Positions 1 through 10,471 of a stretch of DNA of 64,000 nt are shown here, piece after piece (the stretch's first letter is position 1; each line of letters starts with the position of its first letter). The notes below the pieces were generated by a model, which was not told where the DNA came from, searched no databases, and worked only from the letters and a program-made list of their open reading frames with translations. The position numbers and the translations under genes are program-made. Origin of the DNA: Vitrella brassicaformis (taxonomy: Eukaryota; Sar; Vitrellaceae); the NCBI GenBank assembly GCA_001179505.1, contig CDMY01000218.1, forward strand, positions 68,224-132,223. The letters are read 5' to 3'.

Positions 1-3000
1 GTATCGGTACTTGGTGTCGTGGACCAAAGGGCACTGCAGGGCGTTCGCTACGTGTGACCGAATCTGCACCCACCCCACACGACACGACACGACACGAGCA
101 AGGCGTCCATTCCCCCGCCTCTCTCTCTCTCTCTCTTCTGTGTGTGTGTGTTGACCGTGTCGACCAAGCTAAGCTGACCTGGTGTGTGCGCCCCGTGTCG
201 ATTTTGACATTTAGCAGCCCGTAGAACCTGTCGCCATGCCGCTCCTTGTACACCTGGCGTAAGACAGACAGAGAGACAGACACACTGACAGTAACGCACC
301 GGCACAACACAACAACAAGCCCCACCCACCACCCTCCCTCCCATCGACCAGCCCACCCACCTTCTGAAGGCTGTAGTGGGTGACGGCCTGCAGCCAGGAC
401 TCCGTCTCGCCCAGCTGCTGCTGCTGCCCGTCGTCCCACGGGGCTCTGGCGATTGTGTGGCTGTACATGCCCCGTCCCTGAATCGTCTTATGGTTCTTGG
501 TCACCACCAGCTGCCAGTCGATCGTCCCGATGGGTGGCGTGGCGAAGGGCGGGTCGTTGCGGAAGCGAATCGCTCGGTTCAGCCCGATGTGGTCGTGGGG
601 GTTGAGCCGCAGCATCGGCAGGCCTGAGAGGAGGCAGGTATACAGCTTGGTGAAGCCCCTGCCTCGGTCGCGCTCGGTCTTGAGGGCGGTGAAGGCGGCG
701 TGCGTCTTGGCCGCCACGATGAGGCCGGACGTCTCATAGTCTAAACGCTGCAGGAATCCGCACCGGCACTCGTCGTTGGCCTGAAGGAGGATGGGGTGAG
801 CGAGGCCGTCTGAAGGCCGAGAGAGAGAAACAGAGAGAGACCCGTGAAAAGACCGGAGGGAAAAAGGGCCGGCCGCTGGTGTGTTCTGTGTGTGTGTCCG
901 AGTGTGGTGGTTACCGAGTTCCTGCTGCGCCCATAGGTGAATCTCCCGCCTGAAGTGGAAGTCGCGCCTTCTCATGGCGTCGAGCGAGTAGAGGTGGAGT
1001 GATGAGCTGCCCCTGTCGTATTGGCAGATCCAGTTGGGCGGCTTGTAGATGATCCAAAAGTGGCCGAGGTCACGCACCACACGCGGCCACTCCCAATCGC
1101 TCAGAAACGCCCCACGGCCCGCACCAGCACCACCACCAGCAGCAGCAGCAGCACCCCGAGGAACAGCCACGGCGGGTGCGGCGGCAGCTGCTGCCGATGC
1201 TGCTGCAGCAGGTCGCGCCGGTGCCGCCGGTTTCTGTGGCTTGGCCTTTCTCTTGATAGGGGCGGTGGGCATGCGCGACATGGGGGAAGGGGCGGGGCGC
1301 TTCTGGGGCAGACACGGGGGCGCGGGGGGCGCGATGGCCGCAGCGGCGGCGGCAGCTGATGCCGATCCAGACGCTTGGGGGCTCTCGGCAGAGGGCAGCA
1401 CTTCTGACACACGCACAGACAGATGGCTGGCTCTTCGATGCGTCATGATGTCCTTCTTGTGGTGTGCTCATTGCTGCTGACGCACCTCGGTCGTCTGGGG
1501 TATCTTCGTCGAAAAGCTGTGGGTCATCTCTGTGCTTGGCCCTCTTGTGGTGCTCCCTCTTGGCCTCCCGGAGCGCACTGTCCACGCCGCCGTGCTCCTC
1601 GACGAGGAAAGTGACGGGCTTGGACAAGTGGTTGCTGTTGCTCACCACACGCACACACCAGGAACTATCAAACACACACACACACACACACATACAGACC
1701 GAGACAGAGGGGAGGGGGCGGAGGGCATCCACACACACATCCGTCTCTCTCTCTGCCTGTGTGTGTGGATGGATGTGACCACCATACCAGTCGGAGCTCA
1801 TCCAGTGTACTTCGTCAGGCACGACCCCCTCGGCAATGAGCTGGTGCGCCTCGCGCTCGTGCGTCTGCCGCGCCTTCTTGTCGATCCTCACCCCACCCGC
1901 CACCTCACTCTCGTCGCCCTCGTCGTCCATGTCGTCGTCACGATTCGACGGCAGCTCGCCAGACGGGTACTCGCTAGACGCGTCGTCGCACCCCGCCACA
2001 TCCATCGGCAATAGTGGTGCTGCCCCTGCACCTGCACTAGCTGGTGCTGCAGCAGAGACCGATGCCGCTGCTGCTGCTGCTGCCGCTGGTGGTGCTGGTG
2101 GTGGCTGCTGTTGCTGCTGCTTCTTGGGTTTGGCGAATCGGATGACGGCGTCGTCGTCACTCTCGTCACCAGCACCAGCAGGAGCCGGTGGTTTAGGTGG
2201 CTTGGGTGCGGTGGTGGGTGGTCTCTCGGATTTATCGATCTTCTTCTTGGAAGGCTCGGGGGGCCCGGGGAGCCGCTTGCGATCACGGTCACGGTCACGG
2301 TCACGATCACGGTCACGATCAGGCGGGGCGGCGCGTGCTGCCGAGCTCATGAGCTTCTGCCTGATTGACGGACGCATGGAGGAGACCGGGACAGACAGGG
2401 AGAGAGCGCGTGACGGGTGGGAGGGAGCGTGGGTGTTGGTGTGAGCACTGACTGACCTCATTTCTCGCTTGCGCCTGAATTTCTCCACGGTCTCTTCGCA
2501 GCGATCGAGGCTGCAGGTGTCGGGAAAGGCACATTAGACAGACGTACGCACAGGGGCCCACAGACGATTGATGCTTACAGACTTACTTCTCGAGAGGCTC
2601 CCAGGTGTTCTCGCTCTCGTCATAGCCCTGATACACAGAACAGAGAAGGGGAACAGGTGTGTGGGAGGTGCGGCTGGCTCGGTTCGCTGAGCCAGTCCGG
2701 TCAAATCGCGGACTGACCTTCCACTTGACGAGGAACTTCTCAACGCCGTCAATGACCATGAGATCACGAATGTCCTGAATGCGCCACAATGCATCGCACA
2801 CCTCATCATATATCCGACCAGCAGGTACGTGTGTGTTGTGTTGCGCATCTTCCTTCCCCCACACACACCATTATCCCACGATGCACCTACGTACCTGAAC
2901 TTCGTACCGATCCTCAGACATGTCCGTGTCCGACCCGTCCGAGGCGCTGGCACCATCACCACCACCGCCACCGCCACTCTCGCTACGCCCTCCATCACCC

Positions 3001-5037
3001 TCACCCTCACCCTCGCCCTCCTCGTCGCCAACCTTCTTGAGCCGACGGCGCTTCACAGGCGGACCAGCATCACGGGCCACACGGGGCGAGGGACGGTCAG
3101 GACGGTCGGAACGGTTGTCAGGCGTGGCCGGCTACACACACACACGACACACAGATAGGAGGGATGGGCTGTTGAGGGGTAGGGTGGGGTAGGGTGGGGT
3201 GGTCCCGTCAGTCGGTGATTTACCCGTTTCGTCGTCTTCTTCTTGGGCCCCTTGACGGCGTCGGCCTGGCCCTTGAGGAAGCTGGCCTTGCCCGCACCCG
3301 GCCCCACACCACTCGAGCCCTTCCGCACCAGCGACTTCTTGTCCCTCACACTCGCACCCGCGTCGCTGCGATTGTTTCTCTCCTCCTTGCTGATGAGAGG
3401 ACGAGCCGGCACCGAAGACGCCTGCGATGTGGGAGTGAGCGCCACTTTCCGCCCAGACTTGTCAGCGGGAAGTTGTTTCGGCGCGAGTGTGGGAGGCCTC
3501 GCTGCTGCTGCTGCTGCAGATGGGCCAGAGGGCTGCTTTGACGAGGGGGAAAGAGCCAGAGGCCTCTCGCCGGTGGGCTGGCGAGGGCTGCCGGGCGACA
3601 CCATGCGAACAGAGGGATGGGGTGGCGGGTGGGAGGAGAGGGGCACTTTGGGGAGCTTGGGCGAAGTGGACACCTTCTTGACAAGTGGCGGGGCAGCAGC
3701 AGCCGAGGCAGCCGCACTCCCAGTAGCACCAGCCGCCGCCGGTTTCTTCTGTGTTGGCTTGTTCTTGTTTTTGTTTTTCTTGGTCTTGTCTTTGACGTCT
3801 GCTGCCGCGCGGATGGACGCGTCGGCCTGGATGACGCCGGGGGGCAGGTCGGTCTCCTTGTAGGTGCCCTTGTCGAAGAGCTCGCGGACCTTCTTGCTCT
3901 TGGACTTCTTCCACTTGACCTCCTCCCTCTTGCTGCCACCCTTCGCCTCCAAGACGATCTTGGGCTCAGTCTTCATGCGCTCGAGCAGGGCAACGGCCTC
4001 GTCATAGGCAGCTGAGCACATACACACACACGGGGCACCCGCAGGTATAAAGACAGTGGGGGTGGGGGTGGGGGTGGGCGTGTGGGGGTGGAGGTGTTCG
4101 CACCTTTGAGGGAGCCGCGTTTCTGTGCGTTGATGAACTTGTACCGGAACCAGCCGCCGTTCTTGGCAACCTGAGTGTCGTCAGGGGGCCACTGACACAC
4201 ACAGAGGGGGGAGAGATCAAGGGGCCACAAGTGAGCAGAGCAGGCAGTCTAATCCGTATCCCTCACCTCACCTCCCCTCACCTTGGCATGGTAGCCCTGG
4301 GAGGACTCTTGGTTCTCGCCCTTCTTGGCCCAGTAGGCGACACCCGGCACCTTCGCAAACCCCTGCTTGTCCAGCCCGCCACCCTGCCTGGGCGGCCGAC
4401 CTCCCTTCTTGCTCTTCTTGCCCTTCTTCTTGCCGGCTTCGCCAGCACCTGCTGCACCACTGCCACCAGCATCGGCACCGGCACTCTCGTCTTGGTCGGT
4501 CTCGCTTCCTGATGAGTCGGACTCGCCGTCGGAGCTGCCCGACGAAGAGGAGCCAGAAGAGCCGCTCGAGCCGTCAGAGTCAGAGCCGGAGCTGCCACTG
4601 TCGCTGCTGTCATCACCACCACCACCACCACCCGCCTCTTCCTTTTTCTCAGCCTCCTTCTCCTTGCCTTTGCCGCCCCCGGCGCCCTTGGCCGCACTCT
4701 TGTTCTTCTGCTGCTGTTGCTGCTGTTGCTTGCTCTTGGTGGCACCACCACGGCCGCCACCACCGGTGGCGTCAGCAGGAGAGCCACTGGCGGCCGATGG
4801 GAGTGCCGGTGCTGAGGGCTCCTCTCGCTGGAGAGGGCCTTTTGACGCACTGCGCTTGGGGAACGGCTGGGGGGGCTGGTTTGTGTCTGTGTTCGTGGGG
4901 AGGAGAGACGGGGTGGGTGCTGCAGGGCGGCGAGGGGGGTCCTTGGCCGCTTCGCCGGCGTCGGATGGCTTCGGCTGGCTCTCGACGTCCACACCACCGA
5001 AGCCAAGCCAGATGGGCACTGACGCTGATGCACTCAT
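1..5037 (-). CDS. AP2-like / chromodomain protein apparently continuous with an RluA-type pseudouridine synthase (3' end off window)
   Basis: Translation starts at 5037 (MSASASVPIW). Approximate exons are 4282-5037, 4104-4191, 3224-4011, 2895-3131, 2718-2774, 2587-2627, 2457-2510, about 1790-2360, about 1486-1645, 915-1403, 361-809, 179-253 and 1-63. The first three exons hold an AP2-like stretch: GVAYWAKKG, then YHAKW, GGWFRYKF and AAYDEAVALLERM. This reading is tentative. Exons 4-7 encode a clear chromodomain: RYEVQDIRD, EKFLVKWKGYDESENTWEP and then ENLDRCEETVEKF. A charged linker with (RD)n, poly-Q and poly-A follows. After a candidate 82-nt intron (1404-1485, phase 1) the frame enters a pseudouridine synthase with the catalytic motif QRLDYETSGL (Asp in RLD), then FYGLLNVKIDTGRTHQ and IRSHVANALQCPLVHD. 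Such enzymes isomerise uridine in RNA. The alternative is two adjacent genes, with the synthase starting at an ATG at 1446 that lies inside the candidate intron. The chromodomain and synthase assignments are strong; the fusion is an inference. Confidence 0.72.
1404..1485 (-). other. Candidate 82-nt intron joining the chromodomain linker to the pseudouridine synthase frame
   Basis: On the minus strand the donor is CGAG|GTGCGT (exon ends 1486) and the acceptor is TGTGTCAG|AAGTGC (exon resumes 1403). Removing it joins phase 1 to phase 1 and gives DTPDDR-EVLPSAESPQ, which continues in the synthase frame. Its length and TG-rich 3' side match neighbouring introns. No stop codon closes the chromodomain frame before this point. 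RNA evidence is absent. Confidence 0.5.
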
Positions 5038-6135
5038 CCCTCAATCACACCGAACACCAAGCTAGAAGCACCGGCGGGAGCCGACGACTCGCCTGACGCA
5101 CAAATCACACACACAGATCGCAGCCAGAGTCCAAAGTCGGGCATGCGTCGACGTCATGAGCTCGATCTCTCCCAGCCCTCGCTGAATCGGCTCTCTGCCT
5201 TTCGCTCCCTCCTCTGCCTGCCCCTGTGCGCCTGCCTTGTCCCTTACCAGTTCGCAGCGACGCCCAAAGGTCCTCACAGCCCATCTGAAGGCATTGGGAG
5301 AGAATCAAGGCTGAAGTCGGGCCGCTAGAGGCAACTGGAAAACTGACAACTCACTCAATCAGCCAAATCAGTCCGAACAACTCACCAGGTGCGATTGCCG
5401 ACCGTCGAGAAAAGACTGGGGGTTGCGGGGGCCACTTGTTCCCCAGTCCACTGCCACACGGCTTCGTTTGCTGCACATGGAAGGGCCAATAGCCTGGTGC
5501 GAGGACTCGTGACCATCGTGACACTGTCTGCCGCTCTGACATCATCTTGCTGTGCTGCAAATCGTGTGTGTGTCTGCAGGAACGCTCCTCTGTTCACGAC
5601 CACCCGTCCATTGTCGGCGTGCCATCGACAGAGGCCGCTGCTCTTCATGTGCGACGACAGGGACCTGCACTTCGACTCAGGTGTGGGCGGGAACAGAACA
5701 ATGAACAGGTAGGTGGATCCGGATGGTCTGATGTGTACATGGCTTCAGTGCCGGTGACGGTGGCCCTTCAGCTGAGGGGCATACACCTGAGGCAGCAGAA
5801 ATATCACCTGCTGCACAGACGGAGCCATTCACTGGTCAATTAATCCTCACGGGGGGGTGTTTGTTCTCTTGTGGTCGACGGGAGGATCCGTGTGGACCGT
5901 CTTGCAGCTGTACCGTATACGTACGTGCAGGCTGTATGTGTGCGTCTGTGTGTGTGTGTGTACTGTGCAGTACTGCCGTTCCGTCTTGGTGTCTGCCTCC
6001 GCCTTTCACCAAAGCAGGAAACAGACCTACGCGGGAGCGAGGGAGCTGCTGCAGGCCGTAAGGAGGCCGAACGGCATCACGTGCAGCGACACCAACAACA
6101 CGACCGTGCTCCCTTTCATCCGTTCAGCTTGAGAA
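5038..6135. other. Intergenic region, no supported gene
   Basis: About 1.1 kb lies between the divergent start at 5037 (-) and the small ORF at 6137 (+). Several short open frames exist, for example 5389-5712 (+), but none shows a recognisable domain, repeated codon pattern or convincing splice structure. A TG run lies near 5945-5962. It probably holds the promoter of the chromodomain gene and possibly untranslated exons of the next gene. Confidence 0.4.
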
Positions 6136-6136
6136 C

Positions 6137-6487
6137 ATGGACAGTGCGAGGAAGAGAAGACGGCGGCAACGCCCAGTGACACAGCCGTCAGGGTCACCAG
6201 AGGAAAGACCAGGCCCCAGTGAATTTAAGGCGGCAGAAGAAGGGGAGAGCGAGGAAGGTAAGACACCGACTGAACACACCCACGCGCAGGCAGAGAATGG
6301 TCTCTCTTGTGTTGCGGACTTTTCAGGGGGGATGGAATCGTCTTTCTCCGAGTTCGAAGGGGACACAGCAAGAGAGGACGAGCTGCCTGGAGAAAGGGGT
6401 GTGGTTGGCCGCGTGTCGTCGCCCGACCAGCCCCTCCCGCTCTCCAGTCGGTTTGAGCCGCTCGGCCCTCGTAGGCACAAAATGTGA
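6137..6487 (+). CDS. Small hypothetical protein whose last exon lies in the left inverted-repeat arm
   Basis: The ATG at 6137 opens a basic N-terminus (MDSARKRRRRQRP) followed by an acidic stretch. A GTAAGA donor after GAGGAAG (about 6260) and a TTTTCAG acceptor (about 6328) give an in-frame junction. The unspliced frame is also open. The C-terminal part contains GERGVVGRV, then QPLPLSSRFEPLG, and ends HKM-stop at 6487. The same C-terminal part recurs on the minus strand near 8690-8850 with mostly third-position changes, which suggests a translated sequence. No known domain was recognised. It could be part of a mobile or duplicated element. Confidence 0.35.
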   Translation: MDSARKRRRRQRPVTQPSGSPEERPGPSEFKAAEEGESEEGKTPTEHTHAQAENGLSCVADFSGGMESSFSEFEGDTAREDELPGERGVVGRVSSPDQPLPLSSRFEPLGPRRHKM

Positions 6488-6940
6488 CAAGGGGGTGCGA
6501 GGGCGAGACACAGACGGTACTTTGCTGGCACGTCAACCGTTCGTGTGTATACTCCTGTCGTTCCTTGTCGTGTCTCCACGAACAACAGCACAGTGTAGCA
6601 TAACACGCACAGCAGGCATTCTCGCACAAGGCGACACATGAGAATGTAACATCGCACGAATCCAAGAGCTAAGTGATTGCAGCAACTCAGCTTAAAGTTT
6701 GTCGCGGGAGGGCCCGCAGCATAGCCCGCACACACACAGCAACCACAGCACATGACAAGACGGACGTCTGTGCACTGACTGCGGCGAAGCCAGCAATACT
6801 CAAGCCGTCTATTGTGTGTGCTCACGTACATGTAGCTCCTGCAGCAGCCCCGTTGCTGCAGTCATTGTATGGGAGACATAGCCAACAAAGAGACGTGATT
6901 ATTCGCTGGCTTTGTCAGGAATGCCCTCTCTGTATATGTG
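6308..6940 (+). repeat. Left arm of a long imperfect inverted repeat
   Basis: There are two conserved blocks. Block 2 (about 6308-6526) matches the reverse complement of about 8640-8862. Block 1 (about 6680-6940) matches the reverse complement of about 8173-8450. Shared words include GTGTGGTTGGCCGCGTGT, TTTGAGCCGCTCGG (TTC in the other arm) and AGACGGCTTGAGTATTGCTG. Identity by eye is about 80-90% inside the blocks, with unrelated sequence between them. The order is mirrored around the membrane-protein gene. Confidence 0.75.
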
Positions 6941-7037
6941 CGTATGTCTGTGTTCCGGCTCATTACGAGGGAGGAGACGAATGGATTTACGGTGGGGGCC
7001 GTGTGGCAAAAGACGGCGTCTCCCAGGGGATGCCACC

Positions 7038-8450
7038 ATGGGTAACGCCATCGCTCGGATGTGCCCTCCTTACGGCCGCAAGGGGAAGAAGCGCAGAAGG
7101 AGAGGCCACCGAGACTTGGCCAAAAAGGGAAAGTATGCAAAGGAGGCAACTCAGGCAGGAGTCGACGCCTCTCGGAGGGTCGGCGCGGCCGCAAGGAAGA
7201 TGGGCGGGAAGCTCGGCAAGGCGGGGCTGCAGGCAAGCAGGCAGTTTGGCGCACTCGCAAGGTTATTCGGCTCCACCACTGGCAATCTCATCCAAGAGTT
7301 CGTCACGCGGGGGTCAGTGCACACGGGAATTCAGGCAGGGGAGGGTGGGTATGCATCTCTGTCCGGCATTTTGTTTTCAGCTTCAAGGCTTACTTCTTCC
7401 TGACCTTTCTGATCTACTTCACTGGGGCCGTGGTCGCCCTGTCGACATACACCTACGTGCCCCGCCGCGAGGACGGGGAGATTGTGTGCCCGATGACGCT
7501 CAACGTCTACTTTCTCTGTGGGGCCTTCTTCATTCAGGTGTGGTCAGAAGCCTTTACGTGGGTCAGCATGACTGTCTGTCTGTCTGTCTGTTTGTCTTGA
7601 TGTCTCTGGTCGTCGCGCAGGGCTTCTTGGCTGCATACACGGCTTGGGGGTACTCTTACATCGAAAAGTAAGTGTGTGCCGCGGGTGGGCCCATAGAGGA
7701 AGACAAAGCGGGTGATTTCTCTCCCTCCCTCCCGCTGGCCTGCATGCAGGCTGCCCGAGGGTTCGTTCACTGAGCTGTCGGCCTTTCAGTACTTGATCGG
7801 CTTCATGATCAAGGTGGTGCCTACCTGGAGCAGGCTGCTGCATGTCTTCAACTTCTTCCAGCTGCTCATAGCCGTCTTCTACGCACTTGTGCTGCCCGAG
7901 TGCAACCTCCACCTTGTGCGCGTCACCCTCTGTATGTGCACAGCAAGCAGAGGATGGATGGGCAGACGACTGAAGAAGTCCGTGTGTGTCCCCTCCGTTT
8001 TTTCTTCGCTTAGTTGTGTTGGGCATTGTGTGGTGGTGCATTATTCTTGTGGGCATCACGGCCAAGAGACACTTCCCCGTCCCGCCCACCATATTCGAGC
8101 CCGTCAGGCCTGGTGAGCCAGAACACACACACACACACACGCACACACGGACAGACAGACAGACAGACAGACAGACAGAGAGGCCATGCCTGACAAAGCC
8201 AGCAGATAATCATGTCTCTTTGTTGGCTATGCCCCCCATGCAATGCCTGCAGCAACGGGGCTGCTGCAGGAGCTGCATGTACGTGAGCACACAAATAAAT
8301 AGACGGCTTGAGTATTGCTGGCTTCGCCGCAGTCAGTGCACACACGTCCGTCTTGTCGTGTGCTGTGCTTGCTGTGCGTGTGTGTGTGTGTGTGCAGACT
8401 ATGCTGCGTGCCCTCGGGCCGTGACAAAGCTGAGTTGCTGCTGGGGTTGA
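7038..8450 (+). CDS. Small four-helix membrane protein, family not recognised
   Basis: The start at 7038 has a good context (GCCACCATGG). Exons are about 7038-7341, 7381-7536, 7620-7667, 7751-7931, 8014-8112 and probably 8398-8450. The N-terminus MGNAIARMCPPYGRKGKK fits an N-myristoylation signal with a nearby Cys and a polybasic patch, followed by an Ala/Gly/Lys-rich helix. Four hydrophobic segments follow: KAYFFLTFLIYFTGAVVAL, VYFLCGAFFIQGFLAAY, a segment around LLHVFNFFQLLIAVFYALVL, and VLGIVWWCIILVGITAKRHF. The 7931/8014 junction is clean (GTATGT donor, TTAG acceptor). The last exon (DYAACPRAV...) lies in the right inverted-repeat arm, so the true C-terminus is uncertain; the protein may end soon after FEPVRPG. 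Confidence 0.65.
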
Positions 8451-8862
8451 TTGGATTTTGGACTCTGTGGGAATGTGACATTAGTATTCTCTGTGAGCCG
8501 TCTTGGCGTCCAATGAGCTCACCTCAGCTCTGCACGATGTGTCGAGAGACCGCACTGCCTGTCCTTTCCAATGAACCGATGAGGAGAGAGGAGGCATGAA
8601 AGCCAAAGGCAGCAAGGAGCACCCACGGACCGTCAGTGTCTCAGCAAAGTAAGGTCTGTGTCGTTCCCTCGCCCTCCCTTGTCACATTTTGTGGGTATGG
8701 GCGCCGAGCGGCTCGAAGCGACTGGAGAGGGGGAGCGGCTGGTTAGGCGACAACACGCGGCCAACCACACCCCTCTCTCCAAGCACTTCGTCCGGTCCTG
8801 CCGTGTCCTCATCTGACTGGGACAGGGACGATTCTGCCCCCTGAACGGTCCGCAACACAACC
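8173..8862 (-). repeat. Right arm of the inverted repeat
   Basis: This is the mirror of 6308-6940. Block 1' (8173-8450) contains the probable last exon of the membrane-protein gene. Block 2' (8640-8862) encodes, on the minus strand, GERGVVGRVLSPNQPLPL and a FEPLG...HKM-stop ending near 8697. A (GACA)n run at about 8153-8178 borders the arm on the gene side. Whether target-site duplications exist outside the arms cannot be judged by eye. Confidence 0.75.
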
Positions 8863-8990
8863 GATGGAACAAGTAGGCAAGAGTACATCGAATACGAATG
8901 AAGATCGGCGTGTCCTTCATGCATTCGTTCACTGATCCTTCTCTTCACATGAGTCCTGATGCACGCGACAAGCCAAAGTGAGAAAGACAT
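8682..8990 (-). pseudogene. Inverted copy of the small HKM-ending ORF (possible second gene or fragment)
   Basis: The minus-strand frame ending near 8697 shares its last ~60 codons with the ORF ending at 6487, including the preceding splice-acceptor-like CGTTCAG. Upstream of the shared part it reads MSFSLWLVACIRTHVK..., unlike the left copy. It may be a diverged paralogue with a different first exon or a fragment carried by the repeat arm. No domain was recognised. Confidence 0.3.
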
Positions 8991-9031
8991 GGACCTACAG
9001 CTCCACTGTCAGCGCCAAATGGATCCTGGCG

Positions 9032-10353
9032 TCACTTCTTCTTGCCCCCCTTGGCTCCCTTGCCCTTGTCGTCCTTCACCTCCTCGGCCTCTTCCTTGGG
9101 GGCATCTGGGCTCGGCAGCGGAAACACGAGAGAAAAAGGTGATGTTGGCGGGCTCAGCAGTTCCTCTTGCTGCTCTTGGTCCGCCCCATCACCTCCAGCA
9201 ATGGCTGTGGTCTCCTCCCTCTTCTTGCGTCCCGCCGCTTCCTTTGATCCGGGGCGGCTCGGTGGCCCTCCACTGGCTGGCGAGGATGGCGCTTCTGGGG
9301 GAATGGCAAGGAGGCTGTATGTCTTATGGAGGGCCACCATTGTTCTCGCCATCGCAGTGGGCGCCGCTCGCAAGTCGAGACACCGGCCGTCCTCTTCGAT
9401 GTCGACCTTTGACACGTCTGACGCCAAGACAGAAGCGAAAACAGAGGTGGAGAGACACGTAGTGTCCAGGTGTGTCATGGTCGCCTACAATTCATGACGT
9501 ATTCATGTCTCTCCAGCTCCTTGAGAATGGCGCCTCTCCTCTTGACCGCCGCCTCCGCCTCCTCAAGAGTCTTCTTCTGGGCTTCAAGCTTAGTTCTCAG
9601 CTCTCCTCGTGGCGTGAGAGCTTCGGGCGGCTCTTCAGTGGGGGCCTCCTTCCCTCCTCCCTTCTTGGCATCTTTCTTGGCATCTTTGCCCTTGGCTGCC
9701 GCCGGTGGGGGTTGTGGTGGCTGCTCCTCTGCTTCAGCAGCGCTCGCAGGCCGACTGGCAGCTTTCTCTTCTAGCTCCTTGAGGGAAGATTCCACCTCTG
9801 CAGGCGGGATACAGAATGACATTCCATGCCCTTCCCTGTCTTGAGGGAGAATTGTATCTGTCTCCCCCTCCTGACCCGCGATTTGTTTTCTCTGCTTCTC
9901 CTGCAGGCGATTCAGTTTCAGGCTGGCGCTTTTGGTCTCCGCTTTTTTTGCTTCAAGCTGAAAAGCATTTCAAAGCAGAAAGATGAGTTTTGTGTGCTTG
10001 TTCCTCCCGCCAAGACCCCTCACCCGCCGCGCACCTACCTGCTTTGCCAGGTCAGTCATCGCCCTGGTCAAAAGAAAATCCAGCAGAATGTCTGAAAGTG
10101 CACAGGGAGAGGGGGTGTCGGTACATATCTGCGCCTATGTGTGTGTGATGTGCGTGAAGGCCTCTAGGGAAGCACCATTGGTCACATCAGCGTTGAGCAA
10201 GCGATGAAAGTTATCAATGCCATACTGCATACAAGGGAAGGAACACCGACACACAGCATGGGTCAATTGTGCTCAATTGGGGAGGCTCAGCGAATCGCTG
10301 CCAACCTCCGTGCCTCATGATGGCGACGCTCTTACCTGCACGGAAAAGAACAT
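9032..10353 (-). CDS. Coiled-coil protein, family not recognised
   Basis: Likely exons are 10336-10353 (MFFSVQ), 10175-10224 (YGIDNFHRLLNADVTN), 10039-10091 (DILLDFLLTRAMTDLAKQ), 9957 downward (LEAKKAETKSASLKLNRLQ, possibly with a further intron at about 9800-9881) to about 9490, and a last exon from about 9417 (VDIEEDGRCLDLRAAP) to the stop at 9032. The short N-terminal helical region leads into long Lys/Glu-rich heptad-like segments (EVESSLKELEEKAA, KLEAQKKTLEEAEAAVKRRG). Alanine/proline linkers and a basic KGAKGGKKK tail follow. The product is probably a structural or scaffold protein. The phases at the first three junctions agree. No enzyme motif is seen. Confidence 0.6.
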
Positions 10354-10471
10354 GGTGCCAGTGGCAACTTGGCCAGACTGAGTGGATCGTCATCTGGGGG
10401 CCCCCTCTGCATGCAGTTGTTCGCGCCACCGAGTTCAACTTGAAGTTAGCGCTAGCCTTCCCCGTTTGAGC

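Noticed and set aside
1070-1446. Read-through of the chromodomain frame to a stop at about 1070
   Set aside because: That frame overlaps the well-supported synthase coding region in another frame and turns into Cys/Arg-rich nonsense. The intron model explains both.
5389-6132. Several plus-strand open frames (for example 5389-5712)
   Set aside because: No domain, weak composition, overlapping alternatives in all frames and no clear splice partners.
8130-8180. Short tandem repeats considered as a CRISPR-like array
   Set aside because: They are CA and GACA microsatellites with no spacers, in a eukaryotic intron context.
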